DNA of 64,000 nucleotides from CAIZGX01 sp964430305 (GTDB lineage Bacteria; Bacteroidota; Bacteroidia; Flavobacteriales_D; Sanyastnellaceae), in the NCBI GenBank assembly GCA_964430305.1, contig CAYSEX010000005.1, positions 7,000 to 70,999 of the forward strand. Reading direction: 5' to 3'. Below are positions 26,457 through 34,532 of this stretch, piece after piece. Every line of letters begins with the position of its first letter. Position 1 is the first letter of the stretch. The translations under genes were made by a program, and so were the position numbers. The notes under the pieces are model-generated. The model saw only the letters and a list, made by a program, of their open reading frames with translations, did not search any database and was not told where the DNA came from.

Positions 26457-26486
26457 AAAAGAAAAAGGAGAAGCGAACCTCTCCTT
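26457..26486 (-). terminator. Intrinsic terminator after lpdA
   Basis: The minus-strand RNA forms a nine-base-pair stem, AAGGAGAGG with CTTCTCCTT (one G-U pair), closed by a UUCG tetraloop and followed by UUUCUUUU. It lies 24 nt past the lpdA stop and before the next gene on the same strand. Confidence 0.85.
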
Positions 26487-26509
26487 CTACTTTTTAACAA
26501 GTTCTAAGT

Positions 26510-27898
26510 TTACAAGTGAATGACCTCACCGTAGGCCGCTGCTGCTGCCTCCATGATAGCCTCACTCATGGTTGGATGCGGGTGAACCGTTTTTATTAAC
26601 TCTTCGCCCGTGGTTTCCAATTTGCGCAAAGCCACACACTCCGCAATCATCTCAGTTACGTTCGCTCCAATCAAATGTGCACCCAACAATTCTCCATATT
26701 TTGCATCGAAAATTAACTTTACAAAACCGTCTTTATGACCAGCTGCACTTGCTTTTCCAGATGCGCTGAAAGGAAACTTACCAATTTTCAATTCGTAACC
26801 CGCTGCTTTCGCCGCCTTTTCTGTATATCCTACACTTGCAATTTCAGGAGAACAGTACGTGCATCCGGGGATATTATTGTAATCTAAAGCTGCCGGATGA
26901 TGACCTGCAATTTGTTCCACACAGATTATACCTTCGGCACTTGCCACGTGAGCCAAGGCTTGCCCTGGAACACAATCTCCAATGGCGTAATAACCTGGGA
27001 TGTTGGTTTGATAATGCTTATCTACCACAATTTTTCCTTTGTCAGTAACAATTCCAACTTCCTCCAATCCTATGTTCTCAATATTGGCCACAACACCCGC
27101 AGCGCTTAGAACAATATCTGCCTCTAAGATCTGCTCAGTTTCTCCAGACTTCACCTTTACTTTACAACCTTTTCCTGAGGTGTCTACAGAAGTCACTTCA
27201 GATGAAGTCATAATTTCAATTCCAGAAGCTTTGAATGATTTGGCAAGTGCTTTTGACACGTCCTCGTCCTCTACTGGAACAATATTCTGAGCATATTCAA
27301 CAACTGTCACTTTTGTTCCCATGGCGTTGTAGAAGTATGCGAATTCAACTCCAATAGCACCAGACCCCACAATAACCATTGATTTGGGCTGTTCTGGAAG
27401 TGTCATCGCTTCTCTATATCCAATGATTTTCTTTCCATCTTGAGGCATGTTCGGAAGATTTCTTGACCTACCTCCCGTTGCTACTATAATGTGAGACGCC
27501 TGTATTTCTTGTGAAGTTCCATCGGCAGAAGTCACACTCACTTTTTTTCCAGGCATCACCTTTCCAGAACCCATAATTACATCAATCTTATTCTTCTTCA
27601 TGAGAAATTGAACACCTTTACTCATTCCTTCAGCAACTCCTCTACTGCGCTTAACCACTGCCGAAAAATCATGTTTCGCGCCTGTAACTTCAATTCCGTA
27701 TTCTTTTGCGTGATTGATGTATTCGAATACTGACGCACTTTTCAAAAGCGCCTTGGTTGGAATACAACCCCAGTTCAAGCAAATACCACCTAGTGATTCA
27801 CGTTCAATAACTGCTGTTTTCAATCCCAATTGGCTAGCGCGAATTGCAGTTACATAACCACCAGGACCGCTTCCAAGAACAATAACGTCGTAATTCAT
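26510..27898 (-). CDS. lpdA: Dihydrolipoyl dehydrogenase
   Basis: The 462-residue flavoprotein is the E3 subunit of pyruvate and 2-oxoglutarate dehydrogenase complexes and reoxidises dihydrolipoamide with NAD. FAD binding is shown by GSGPGGYVTA near 9-18, the redox disulfide by GGICLNWGC (C40 and C45), the NAD-binding site by VGSGAIGVEF near 176-185, and the catalytic His-Glu pair by HPHPTMSEA near 440-448. The length is normal. It is monocistronic in this window, with no E1 or E2 genes nearby, and is followed by a strong terminator. A near -7 box of the variant form TATCTTCG (27916-27923) lies 17 nt before the ATG. Confidence 0.96.
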   Translation of the reverse strand: MNYDVIVLGSGPGGYVTAIRASQLGLKTAVIERESLGGICLNWGCIPTKALLKSASVFEYINHAKEYGIEVTGAKHDFSAVVKRSRGVAEGMSKGVQFLMKKNKIDVIMGSGKVMPGKKVSVTSADGTSQEIQASHIIVATGGRSRNLPNMPQDGKKIIGYREAMTLPEQPKSMVIVGSGAIGVEFAYFYNAMGTKVTVVEYAQNIVPVEDEDVSKALAKSFKASGIEIMTSSEVTSVDTSGKGCKVKVKSGETEQILEADIVLSAAGVVANIENIGLEEVGIVTDKGKIVVDKHYQTNIPGYYAIGDCVPGQALAHVASAEGIICVEQIAGHHPAALDYNNIPGCTYCSPEIASVGYTEKAAKAAGYELKIGKFPFSASGKASAAGHKDGFVKLIFDAKYGELLGAHLIGANVTEMIAECVALRKLETTGEELIKTVHPHPTMSEAIMEAAAAAYGEVIHL

Positions 27899-27954
27899 AA
27901 TTCAAAAAGTTTTGGCGAAGATAATTCAGAAGTGCGAAAACCGATGCAGTGTTG

Positions 27955-27962
27955 TACATTTG
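27955..27962 (+). promoter_or_regulatory. -7 box of the adk-obg operon
   Basis: TACATTTG is a full TAnnTTTG match 19 nt before the adk ATG at 27982, giving a leader of roughly 13 nt. I found no TTG at 17-23 nt upstream. Confidence 0.5.
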
Positions 27963-27981
27963 TGCACTCAAAACCAACCCT

Positions 27982-28557
27982 ATGATTAACCTTGTTTTGT
28001 TTGGACCTCCGGGGGCCGGAAAAGGAACACAGAGTGAACGACTTGTTGCGAAATATGAACTCGTGCATCTGAGCACTGGCGATATTTTTAGAAAAAACAT
28101 GAAAAACGAGACTGCTTTGGGTCAATTAGCGAAAAGCTATATGGACAAAGGCAATTTGGTTCCAGACAGTGTAACTATTGATATGTTGAAGTCAGAGTTG
28201 GAGCAATATCCCGAAGCCAAGGGATTCATTTTCGATGGTTTTCCCAGAACTTCACCCCAAGCTGAAGCATTGGACACCATGCTGGCGGAGAAATCTCAAG
28301 GCATCACGTGCATGTTGGCGTTGGAAGTTGCTGAAGCCGAGTTAGAAAAAAGATTATTGGGTCGTGCCGCTACATCTGGACGCGCAGACGATGGCGATAT
28401 TGAAATTGTACGAAATCGCATTGCGGTGTATAACAGAGAAACTGCACCTGTAGCTGACTTTTACAAAGCGCAAGGAAAGTTTATTTCCATTGAAGGAATT
28501 GGTGAAATAGATGAGATTTCGAATCGATTGTACGCCTCAATAGACGCACATTTATGA
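27982..28557 (+). CDS. adk: Adenylate kinase
   Basis: The 191-residue protein interconverts AMP plus ATP and two ADP. The Walker A is GPPGAGKGTQ near 8-17, the AMP-binding arginine lies in DGFPRTSPQA near 83-92, and the LID region is short (GRAATSGRADD), with no zinc cysteines, as in short-form adenylate kinases. The ATG at 27982 is chosen because it starts the family N-terminus MINLVLFGPPGAGKG; the alternative 33 nt upstream lies inside the promoter. The stop overlaps the obg start (ATGA), so adk and obg are one operon. Confidence 0.96.
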   Translation: MINLVLFGPPGAGKGTQSERLVAKYELVHLSTGDIFRKNMKNETALGQLAKSYMDKGNLVPDSVTIDMLKSELEQYPEAKGFIFDGFPRTSPQAEALDTMLAEKSQGITCMLALEVAEAELEKRLLGRAATSGRADDGDIEIVRNRIAVYNRETAPVADFYKAQGKFISIEGIGEIDEISNRLYASIDAHL

Positions 28558-29552
28558 GCGGTAGCAATTTTGTTGACTATGTAAAAATCTGTTGTCGATC
28601 AGGGGCGGGAGGTGCTGGCTCTAGGCACATGCACAGAGAAAAATTCGTTCCAAGAGGGGGGCCTGATGGAGGAAATGGCGGAAGAGGTGGCCACGTTATT
28701 ATTCGAGGAAATAGAAATATTTGGACACTTCTTCATTTAAAGTACCGCAAACATGTTATTGCCGAACCTGGCGAAGGAGGAAGTAGTTCGCACAAATCTG
28801 GAAGACAAGGAAAAGATGAATATTTAGATGTTCCATTGGGAACCATTGCCCGTGATGCCGAGACCGGTGAAATTCACTGCGAAATAACAGAAGATGGTCA
28901 AGAGTTTATTTTAGTCAAAGGTGGTCGCGGCGGGCTAGGAAATCACAATTTCAAGACTTCCACGAACCAAGCCCCAGATTACGCTCAACCCGGAGAACCC
29001 GGATTAGATGAATGGAAAATCTTGGAATTGAAGGTTCTTGCTGACGTGGGGCTTGTTGGGTTTCCAAATGCGGGAAAATCAACTTTACTTTCTGTAGTAT
29101 CAGCTGCAAAACCGGAGATTGCAGATTATGCATTCACTACCCTAGTCCCCAATCTAGGTATGGTGCGTTATCGTGATGATCGAAGCTTTGTTATGGCCGA
29201 TATACCCGGTATAATTGAGGGAGCCTCAGAAGGAAGAGGATTGGGCCACCGTTTCTTGAGACATATTGAACGCAACTCAACTTTGTTATTTATGATTCCT
29301 TGTGATGCAGACAACATTATGAATCAATATAACATTCTCATCAATGAATTGAAAAAATATAACGCTGAGCTGTTAGACAAACCAAGAATACTAGCTATTA
29401 CAAAGTCTGACATGTTAGATGATGAACTCATTGCAGAAATGAAAAAAGAATGTCCAAAAGATATTCCTACTGTTTTTATTTCGGCAGCTGCTCAGAAAAA
29501 TATAGATACTCTGAAAGACATGCTTTGGAACAGCATTAATTCAGCACTTTAA
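28554..29552 (+). CDS. obgE: GTPase Obg/CgtA
   Basis: The 332-residue GTPase acts in late 50S ribosome assembly and the stringent response. It has the glycine-rich Obg domain (about 1-158; GGPDGGNGGRGG), the G1 motif GFPNAGKST (169-177), G3 as DIPG (215-218), and G4 TKSD near 283. The C-terminal extension found in some Obg proteins is absent, as in many Bacteroidota. It is translationally coupled to adk by a 4-nt overlap. Its stop shares TTAA with the convergent OmpA-family gene. Confidence 0.95.
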   Translation: MSGSNFVDYVKICCRSGAGGAGSRHMHREKFVPRGGPDGGNGGRGGHVIIRGNRNIWTLLHLKYRKHVIAEPGEGGSSSHKSGRQGKDEYLDVPLGTIARDAETGEIHCEITEDGQEFILVKGGRGGLGNHNFKTSTNQAPDYAQPGEPGLDEWKILELKVLADVGLVGFPNAGKSTLLSVVSAAKPEIADYAFTTLVPNLGMVRYRDDRSFVMADIPGIIEGASEGRGLGHRFLRHIERNSTLLFMIPCDADNIMNQYNILINELKKYNAELLDKPRILAITKSDMLDDELIAEMKKECPKDIPTVFISAAAQKNIDTLKDMLWNSINSAL

Positions 29553-30667
29553 TTGTACTTGGTATATTTCATTTTCACCAACCTGAATTCCACTCTTCTG
29601 TTTTTAGCACGGCCATTATCAGATTCATTCGAAGTAGCGGGGTTTGTGGCGCCGAAATATTCAATTTCCATTCGCTGCCTATCAATTCCTTTATTCTCTA
29701 AAAACTGAATAGCTGAATTAGCACGTGACTTTGAAAGTTCCATATTGTATGCGTCACTACCAATTGCGTCTGTATGTCCAGAAATAATTAAACGCACATG
29801 CTCATTCTTGCGCATGAATGTATAAACCGTCTGAAGCTTTGTAATGGACTCATCTGTTAATTCACTTCTATCAAAATCAAAGTACAAATTATCAAATTGT
29901 TGATCCTCTATTTCTTTCAGTTGATTGGGTGGATCAGTAACCAATTCGGCTAGCAAATCATTTTCACACGAGCACTCCTCTTTTCTCTTCACTAGCCTTG
30001 CAGATACGTCGTCAATGTAAACATAAGCCCATTCACTGAATCCGACATATTGCGCTGTTCTTCGAAGCACACGAGTATTTTTGTCTGAACTGAAATTTCC
30101 TATGGTTAGATACTCTTCACCACCCTGAGCAGTATATACATTTCCAACTTTGAGCCAACCGTTGGGGTTATCATAAAAGAACAATCTGGGACTATTAATT
30201 GACGGTGTTATGTCCAAAGCTGCTCCATCAAAATTTGAGAAAGGTTGATCGGAAAAATGAAAACCAAACTGATCGGCAATACACTGGGCATGTTCAGCGC
30301 AAGAAACAAAAGCTTCAACGCAAACAATGTCTCCTTTTTTTAATTTACTTGTCAATTTTGTGTACAAATACTCTCGGTACTCCTTATCCTTCACGGAAAA
30401 TAAGATTAATCCTGCATAACCTACTCCGCTATGTGCCGGTTCGTTACCGAATACGTTTTTTGGAACTCCAACCTGTCTGCTGCATGCGTTGAAGTAATCT
30501 GGTGTACTTATTCCAACCTGCATCCAATTTGGAATTGAGAGCAAATTGCTTTGATTGAAGTCAATTGGACACGACCGAAAATCTTCAAAATTACCATTCA
30601 CAATCAATCCCTGCGCTCCGGCAAAGGTTGAAAGTAGGAAGAATATTAAAAATAATTTTCGATTCAT
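29549..30667 (-). CDS. OmpA-family protein with N-terminal carbohydrate-binding-like domain (copy 2)
   Basis: The ATG at 30667 yields 372 residues with a signal peptide (MNRKLFLIFFLLSTFAGAQ). The mature N-terminal half (about 22-215) looks like a jelly-roll beta domain beginning IVNGNFEDF, also seen in the upstream paralogue. A CECSCENDLLA-type linker with paired cysteines follows. The C-terminal 110 residues are an OmpA-like peptidoglycan-binding domain: FDRSELTDES, then SGHTDAIGSDAYN and SKSRANSA, with the Asp and Arg that contact diaminopimelate. It would link the outer membrane or surface to peptidoglycan. The gene lies 64 nt downstream of its paralogue and is preceded by an intrinsic terminator that ends 7 nt before its ATG. 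Confidence 0.86.
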   Translation of the reverse strand: MNRKLFLIFFLLSTFAGAQGLIVNGNFEDFRSCPIDFNQSNLLSIPNWMQVGISTPDYFNACSRQVGVPKNVFGNEPAHSGVGYAGLILFSVKDKEYREYLYTKLTSKLKKGDIVCVEAFVSCAEHAQCIADQFGFHFSDQPFSNFDGAALDITPSINSPRLFFYDNPNGWLKVGNVYTAQGGEEYLTIGNFSSDKNTRVLRRTAQYVGFSEWAYVYIDDVSARLVKRKEECSCENDLLAELVTDPPNQLKEIEDQQFDNLYFDFDRSELTDESITKLQTVYTFMRKNEHVRLIISGHTDAIGSDAYNMELSKSRANSAIQFLENKGIDRQRMEIEYFGATNPATSNESDNGRAKNRRVEFRLVKMKYTKYN

Positions 30668-30674
30668 TTTCTTT

Positions 30675-30709
30675 AAAACAAAACTGGGGAACAAATTATT
30701 GTTCCCCAG
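30675..30709 (-). terminator. Intrinsic terminator between two OmpA paralogues
   Basis: A perfect 11-bp inverted repeat (CTGGGGAACAA with TTGTTCCCCAG) has a 4-nt loop and is followed on the minus strand by TTTTGTTTT. It lies 22 nt past the stop of the upstream OmpA-family gene and 7 nt before the ATG of the next. Confidence 0.85.
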
Positions 30710-30731
30710 CTCCGCTTTAAATACTTTTCAA

Positions 30732-31904
30732 CTATTTCACCTTGAATATTACTCTTCTGTTTTGAGCGTGTCCAGATGGCGAATCAAACGTGCTAGCAGG
30801 CTCTGTTGCATCTTTTGAAACAACTGAAATACGAGCACCATTTATTCCGGCCGCAACTAATGCCGCCTTAACAGACTCTGCACGCTTCATGGCCATGTTT
30901 TCAAACTCTGGATCAAGTTTAGCTTCTTCCACTTCATCCATATCAACGTGTCCAGTTAACTCTATACGAAGTGTCGGATTTGATTTCAAAATCGCGATCA
31001 TTTCACCCATCAATTCAGAGAACTGACCAGGAATCTCGGCATTCAATTGTGCAAAATAAACCGCAGACATATTGATGATTTCCTCTGGTTTAGCCATTGG
31101 AGGTCGAGCTGATGACGATGAGTAAATTACATCACTTTCCTGTTCCATTTTCTTCACACAATTGCATTGACTCTTAGCTTCTACCTCAACAATATCAATA
31201 TTATCAATGTAATAATAAGCGCCGTTAAACGGAGTTCCTGTTACACCTGCTGGCTTCTTTACTTTTTCTCGCACCATAGCATCCTCAGCCCCAAAACAAC
31301 CTACAACAATGTATTCTTCACCACCCTTTGCTGTATACATACCACACAGATGCTCCCAACCGTCCATATTCTTTACAATGGCGTTTTCATGAGCAGTAAT
31401 CTGCGGTGTGAAATCGAGTGATCCATCATCAGACTTTTGAACTTTCTTTTCACTCACAAATATTCCAACATTGTTTACCGCCTCTTTCGACATATCTGCT
31501 AGACTGATGCTGTATTTGATGCAATATTTTTTTCCAGCTTCAAGCTTTTTATTCAGCTTAATTTCCAAATAAGTACGGTATTTCTTTTTGGCATCTTTGG
31601 TAAAGGCAATAAAACCTGCCATAGCTGAACCTCCAGCTGGTTTTTGTGTGCCATAATCATTGCTCGTTGGCTTCAATTTAACATTTTTTGCTCCATCGAA
31701 ATATAAATCCGCAAAAGTTGCCCTTGGCGTGAACCAAGGTGATGCGAATTCAACACCCCCTGCAGCTTTAATTGATTTCGGCTCAAACTCTTCAAAACCA
31801 CCATTGGTGATGAAGTCCTTTGATCCTGATGATTGATTTTTCTGTGCGAAGACCACCACTTGAAGCAGCGCGCAAAACGCAACAAAAATTGATTTTACTT
31901 TCAT
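30732..31904 (-). CDS. OmpA-family protein with N-terminal carbohydrate-binding-like domain (copy 1)
   Basis: The 390-residue paralogue of the 29549 gene has a signal peptide (about 1-20), a jelly-roll-like N-terminal domain starting ITNGGFEEF (about 33), a CNCVKKME segment at the linker, and an OmpA-like domain at about 275-390. The peptidoglycan-contact Asp (TGHVDMDE) and Arg (MKRAESV) are kept, but an acidic insertion of about five residues sits between them. Its ATG overlaps the hemE stop by 4 nt (ATGA), so it is coupled to heme synthesis, an odd pairing. It ends at a strong terminator. Function: probably outer membrane-wall linkage; what the N-terminal domain binds is unknown. Confidence 0.86.
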   Translation of the reverse strand: MKVKSIFVAFCALLQVVVFAQKNQSSGSKDFITNGGFEEFEPKSIKAAGGVEFASPWFTPRATFADLYFDGAKNVKLKPTSNDYGTQKPAGGSAMAGFIAFTKDAKKKYRTYLEIKLNKKLEAGKKYCIKYSISLADMSKEAVNNVGIFVSEKKVQKSDDGSLDFTPQITAHENAIVKNMDGWEHLCGMYTAKGGEEYIVVGCFGAEDAMVREKVKKPAGVTGTPFNGAYYYIDNIDIVEVEAKSQCNCVKKMEQESDVIYSSSSARPPMAKPEEIINMSAVYFAQLNAEIPGQFSELMGEMIAILKSNPTLRIELTGHVDMDEVEEAKLDPEFENMAMKRAESVKAALVAAGINGARISVVSKDATEPASTFDSPSGHAQNRRVIFKVK

Positions 31905-32935
31905 ATTTGATTTGTTTGGTTGTTTTTAATTGTATCTATAAAACATTTCAGATTATCTGGATGTATATCTGGATAAACTCCGTGGCCTAAGTTAGCAATA
32001 TGTTTTTGAGTACCAAAGTTTTGAAGCATTTCCTTGGTTGATTTCTCTATCTCCCCAAAAGACCCATAAAGTGCAGATGGATCTAAATTTCCTTGAACAG
32101 TTTTTAGACCTGACCAAGCTCTGGCTTGTTTCGGAGTCACAGTCCAATCGTATCCTATGGTTTCCAATTCTGATTCCGCAAACCATTCGGAAGCATACCA
32201 AGCTCCTTTGGCGAAAATGGTTCGAGGCACTTCAGGAATGGACTTGAAAATTTGTTTAATATAAGGCAAAGCAAACTCTTTGTATAGGTCTGGACCTAAG
32301 ACTCCAGCCCATGAATCGAACAGTTGTATGAGGTTGGCTCCTGCTGTTATTTGCATTTTTAAATACTCAATGGTTGCTTCTGAAATTTTCGAAAGCAATG
32401 AATGGGCCAAAAATGGATTTTCCCTCAGCATGCGCCTTGCCTTTGAAAACTCTTTACTCCCTTGTCCTTCCACCATATAACAAAATATGGTAAATGGTGC
32501 TCCCGCGAAACCGATTAAAGGCACCCGACTATTCAATTCAGCTTTTGTTAATTGAATGGCCCTAGACACATAATCCAATTTCAATGGAATTTCACTGGTT
32601 GACAATCGAGAAACATCGTGTTCTGTCCGAATCACCTCAGGGAATCTGGGACCTTTTCCTTCATCCATTTCATAGGGCAAACCCAATGCTTCTGGAATTA
32701 CTAAAATGTCCGAGAAAATAATAGCAGCATCTACACCAAGAATATCCACAGGTTGAAGAGTTACCTCACAAGCCAATTCTGGAGTTCGAACTAAATGAAT
32801 AAAAGATCCTGCTCTAGCTCGTGTTGCTCTGTATTCTGGGAGGACACGACCAGCTTGACGCATCACCCAAACCGGAGTTCGTTCCACTTGTTCGCCTCTA
32901 GCCGCGCGTATCAACAAATCATTCTTCAATTGCAT
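31901..32935 (-). CDS. hemE: Uroporphyrinogen decarboxylase
   Basis: The 344-residue enzyme removes four acetate carboxyls from uroporphyrinogen III to give coproporphyrinogen III. The family signature PVWVMRQAGR lies near 22-31 and holds the substrate-binding Arg. DSWAGVLGP near 210 and GHGVYPDIHP near 322 are also conserved. The ATG at 32935 gives the normal N-terminus MQLKNDLLIRAARGE; frame-open sequence up to 33037 lies inside the divergent MOSC gene and is not family-like. A perfect -7 box lies 5 nt before this ATG. The gene overlaps the OmpA-family gene by 4 nt. No other heme genes are in the window. Confidence 0.95.
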   Translation of the reverse strand: MQLKNDLLIRAARGEQVERTPVWVMRQAGRVLPEYRATRARAGSFIHLVRTPELACEVTLQPVDILGVDAAIIFSDILVIPEALGLPYEMDEGKGPRFPEVIRTEHDVSRLSTSEIPLKLDYVSRAIQLTKAELNSRVPLIGFAGAPFTIFCYMVEGQGSKEFSKARRMLRENPFLAHSLLSKISEATIEYLKMQITAGANLIQLFDSWAGVLGPDLYKEFALPYIKQIFKSIPEVPRTIFAKGAWYASEWFAESELETIGYDWTVTPKQARAWSGLKTVQGNLDPSALYGSFGEIEKSTKEMLQNFGTQKHIANLGHGVYPDIHPDNLKCFIDTIKNNQTNQI

Positions 32936-32940
32936 GGGCG

Positions 32941-32948
32941 CAAAAGTA
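32941..32948 (-). promoter_or_regulatory. -7 box five bases before the hemE start
   Basis: On the minus strand this reads TACTTTTG, then CGCCC, then ATG, a full TAnnTTTG match. If real, hemE mRNA is leaderless or nearly so. The divergent MOSC gene also has a near box (TACCTTCG, 32962-32969) 4 nt before its own ATG. Confidence 0.5.
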
Positions 32949-32973
32949 CTGCATATCGTTTTACCTTCGCTAC

Positions 32974-33759
32974 ATGGTCTTGGATCAAATCTGGGTATAT
33001 CCAATAAAATCTCTACCGGGATGCCGCGTACAATCAACCGAATTGCAATGGACTGGCTGTACTTTCGACCGTTCCTTTATGCTCATGGATGCTTCAGGGA
33101 ATAAAATAACTCAACGAACACATCCCTTGCTTTCCCAGATTCAAATTGAAATTCAAAATGAAACAGCGTTTATTCGATTCAATAACCAAGAAATAAATTT
33201 GAATTTAACAACTGATTTTCACGGTACATTGATTCGTGGAAAGGTATGGGATGATGATATCTTGGGAGTTGATGTTGGTAAGATTTTTTCAGATTTTTTC
33301 AGTGACGCACTCAATGAAAATGTGATACTCATCAAACAAACGGGAGAGAGAAAAAACAAATTACCGAATAGCTCGCTAGTTAAAAGCAGTCTTGCAGACA
33401 GCCTTCCACTTTTAGTCTCGGGAACCGCGAGTTTAAAACACATCCAAGACAAGCTAAGTGATGATTATAATTTTATGCATTTCAGACCCAACTTGGTCAT
33501 TGAAACTGCTGAACCCTTTATTGAGGATAACGTATCTGGCTTTCGAATAAGCTCCGCTGAATTGCATTTTGGTAAGCGTTGCGGGAGGTGCTCCATGGTA
33601 AACGTAAATCCCGAAGATGGATCAGTTCATAAAAATAGACTTCGAGAATTGGGAAAAATAAGACTAGAGAATAACAAGATTTATTTTGGATCGCTCTACT
33701 ACCCTTCTTCACTTGGACGCATTTCCGAAGGAGATCAAATTACCCCTATTTTTGAATAA
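32974..33759 (+). CDS. MOSC domain protein with MOSC_N beta-barrel
   Basis: The 261-residue protein starts with a MOSC N-terminal beta-barrel domain (about 1-110; WVYPIKSLPGCRV) and continues into a MOSC domain (about 125-260). HFRPNLVIETAEPFIED near 169-185 and GKRCGRCSMVNVNPEDG near 199-215 are typical; the second holds the conserved cysteine that in this superfamily handles sulfur or the molybdenum cofactor. There is no ferredoxin domain at the C-terminus, so it is the short YcbX-like type. It might act in N-hydroxylated base reduction or cofactor sulfuration. The only molybdoenzyme seen in the window is the distant YdeP-type gene. Confidence 0.86.
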   Translation: MVLDQIWVYPIKSLPGCRVQSTELQWTGCTFDRSFMLMDASGNKITQRTHPLLSQIQIEIQNETAFIRFNNQEINLNLTTDFHGTLIRGKVWDDDILGVDVGKIFSDFFSDALNENVILIKQTGERKNKLPNSSLVKSSLADSLPLLVSGTASLKHIQDKLSDDYNFMHFRPNLVIETAEPFIEDNVSGFRISSAELHFGKRCGRCSMVNVNPEDGSVHKNRLRELGKIRLENNKIYFGSLYYPSSLGRISEGDQITPIFE

Positions 33760-33773
33760 ATTTTACTTCAAAC

Positions 33774-34532
33774 ATGCCATTCAAAACCAAATTAGCTTCA
33801 CTTCTATTTCTGCTGTTTTGCATGTGCACGCATGCCCAATGGCAGGTTCGAGACAGTTCACTTTTTAACCCGCATGTTTCTGTTGGATTTGGATATTCCA
33901 CTCCCCTTTTTGATATGGCCAAAAGGTTCGGAAACAACGGACATTTGGACTTAGGATTTCATATAAAAGCAAAAAACAATTGGTATTATGGCGCCCAATT
34001 TAGCTACCTCTATGGCAATCAAGTCTCCGAGCCTGGGCTCATGAATAATTTAATTACGAATGATAATCTCATTTTGGCTGACAATGGAGAGGTTGCAAGT
34101 GTTTTCATACAGGAGCGAGGTTTTCACACTGCACTTGAGGGAGGGCGTGTTTTCAATTTTGTTGGACCCAATCCGAACAGTGGATTACTAATCAAAGGAG
34201 GTATTGGCTTTCTTCAACATAAAATTCGGCTTGAACATCAGGAATCAAAAATTACGCAATTGGAAGGTGATTATGTCAAAGGGTATGATCGTTTAACCAA
34301 TGGTTTTGCCTTGTCTGAGTTTGTTGGATACTACAACATGAGTAACAACAGATTGGTTAATTTTTACATCGGAGCATATGCCATTCAAGGATACACCGCA
34401 TGCAGAAGAGATTTTAATTTCGACACCCAAACTTATAATTCCGGTATGCGCCGCGATTGGCTCATTGGAATTCGAGGAGGATGGATCTTGAATCTTTATG
34501 AACGTGCACCAAATGACTTCTACATTTACTAA
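33774..34532 (+). CDS. Probable outer-membrane beta-barrel protein
   Basis: The 252-residue protein has a signal peptide (about 1-21, ending CTHAQ) and a mature sequence of amphipathic strands with aromatic residues (WYYGAQFSYLYG, GFALSEFVGYYN), ending RAPNDFYIY. This fits a small outer-membrane barrel of Bacteroidota. I cannot assign a transport or structural role. It starts 14 nt after the MOSC gene, and its stop overlaps the waaA start by one base (TAATG), so it is translated with the lipid A/LPS gene. Confidence 0.78.
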   Translation: MPFKTKLASLLFLLFCMCTHAQWQVRDSSLFNPHVSVGFGYSTPLFDMAKRFGNNGHLDLGFHIKAKNNWYYGAQFSYLYGNQVSEPGLMNNLITNDNLILADNGEVASVFIQERGFHTALEGGRVFNFVGPNPNSGLLIKGGIGFLQHKIRLEHQESKITQLEGDYVKGYDRLTNGFALSEFVGYYNMSNNRLVNFYIGAYAIQGYTACRRDFNFDTQTYNSGMRRDWLIGIRGGWILNLYERAPNDFYIY

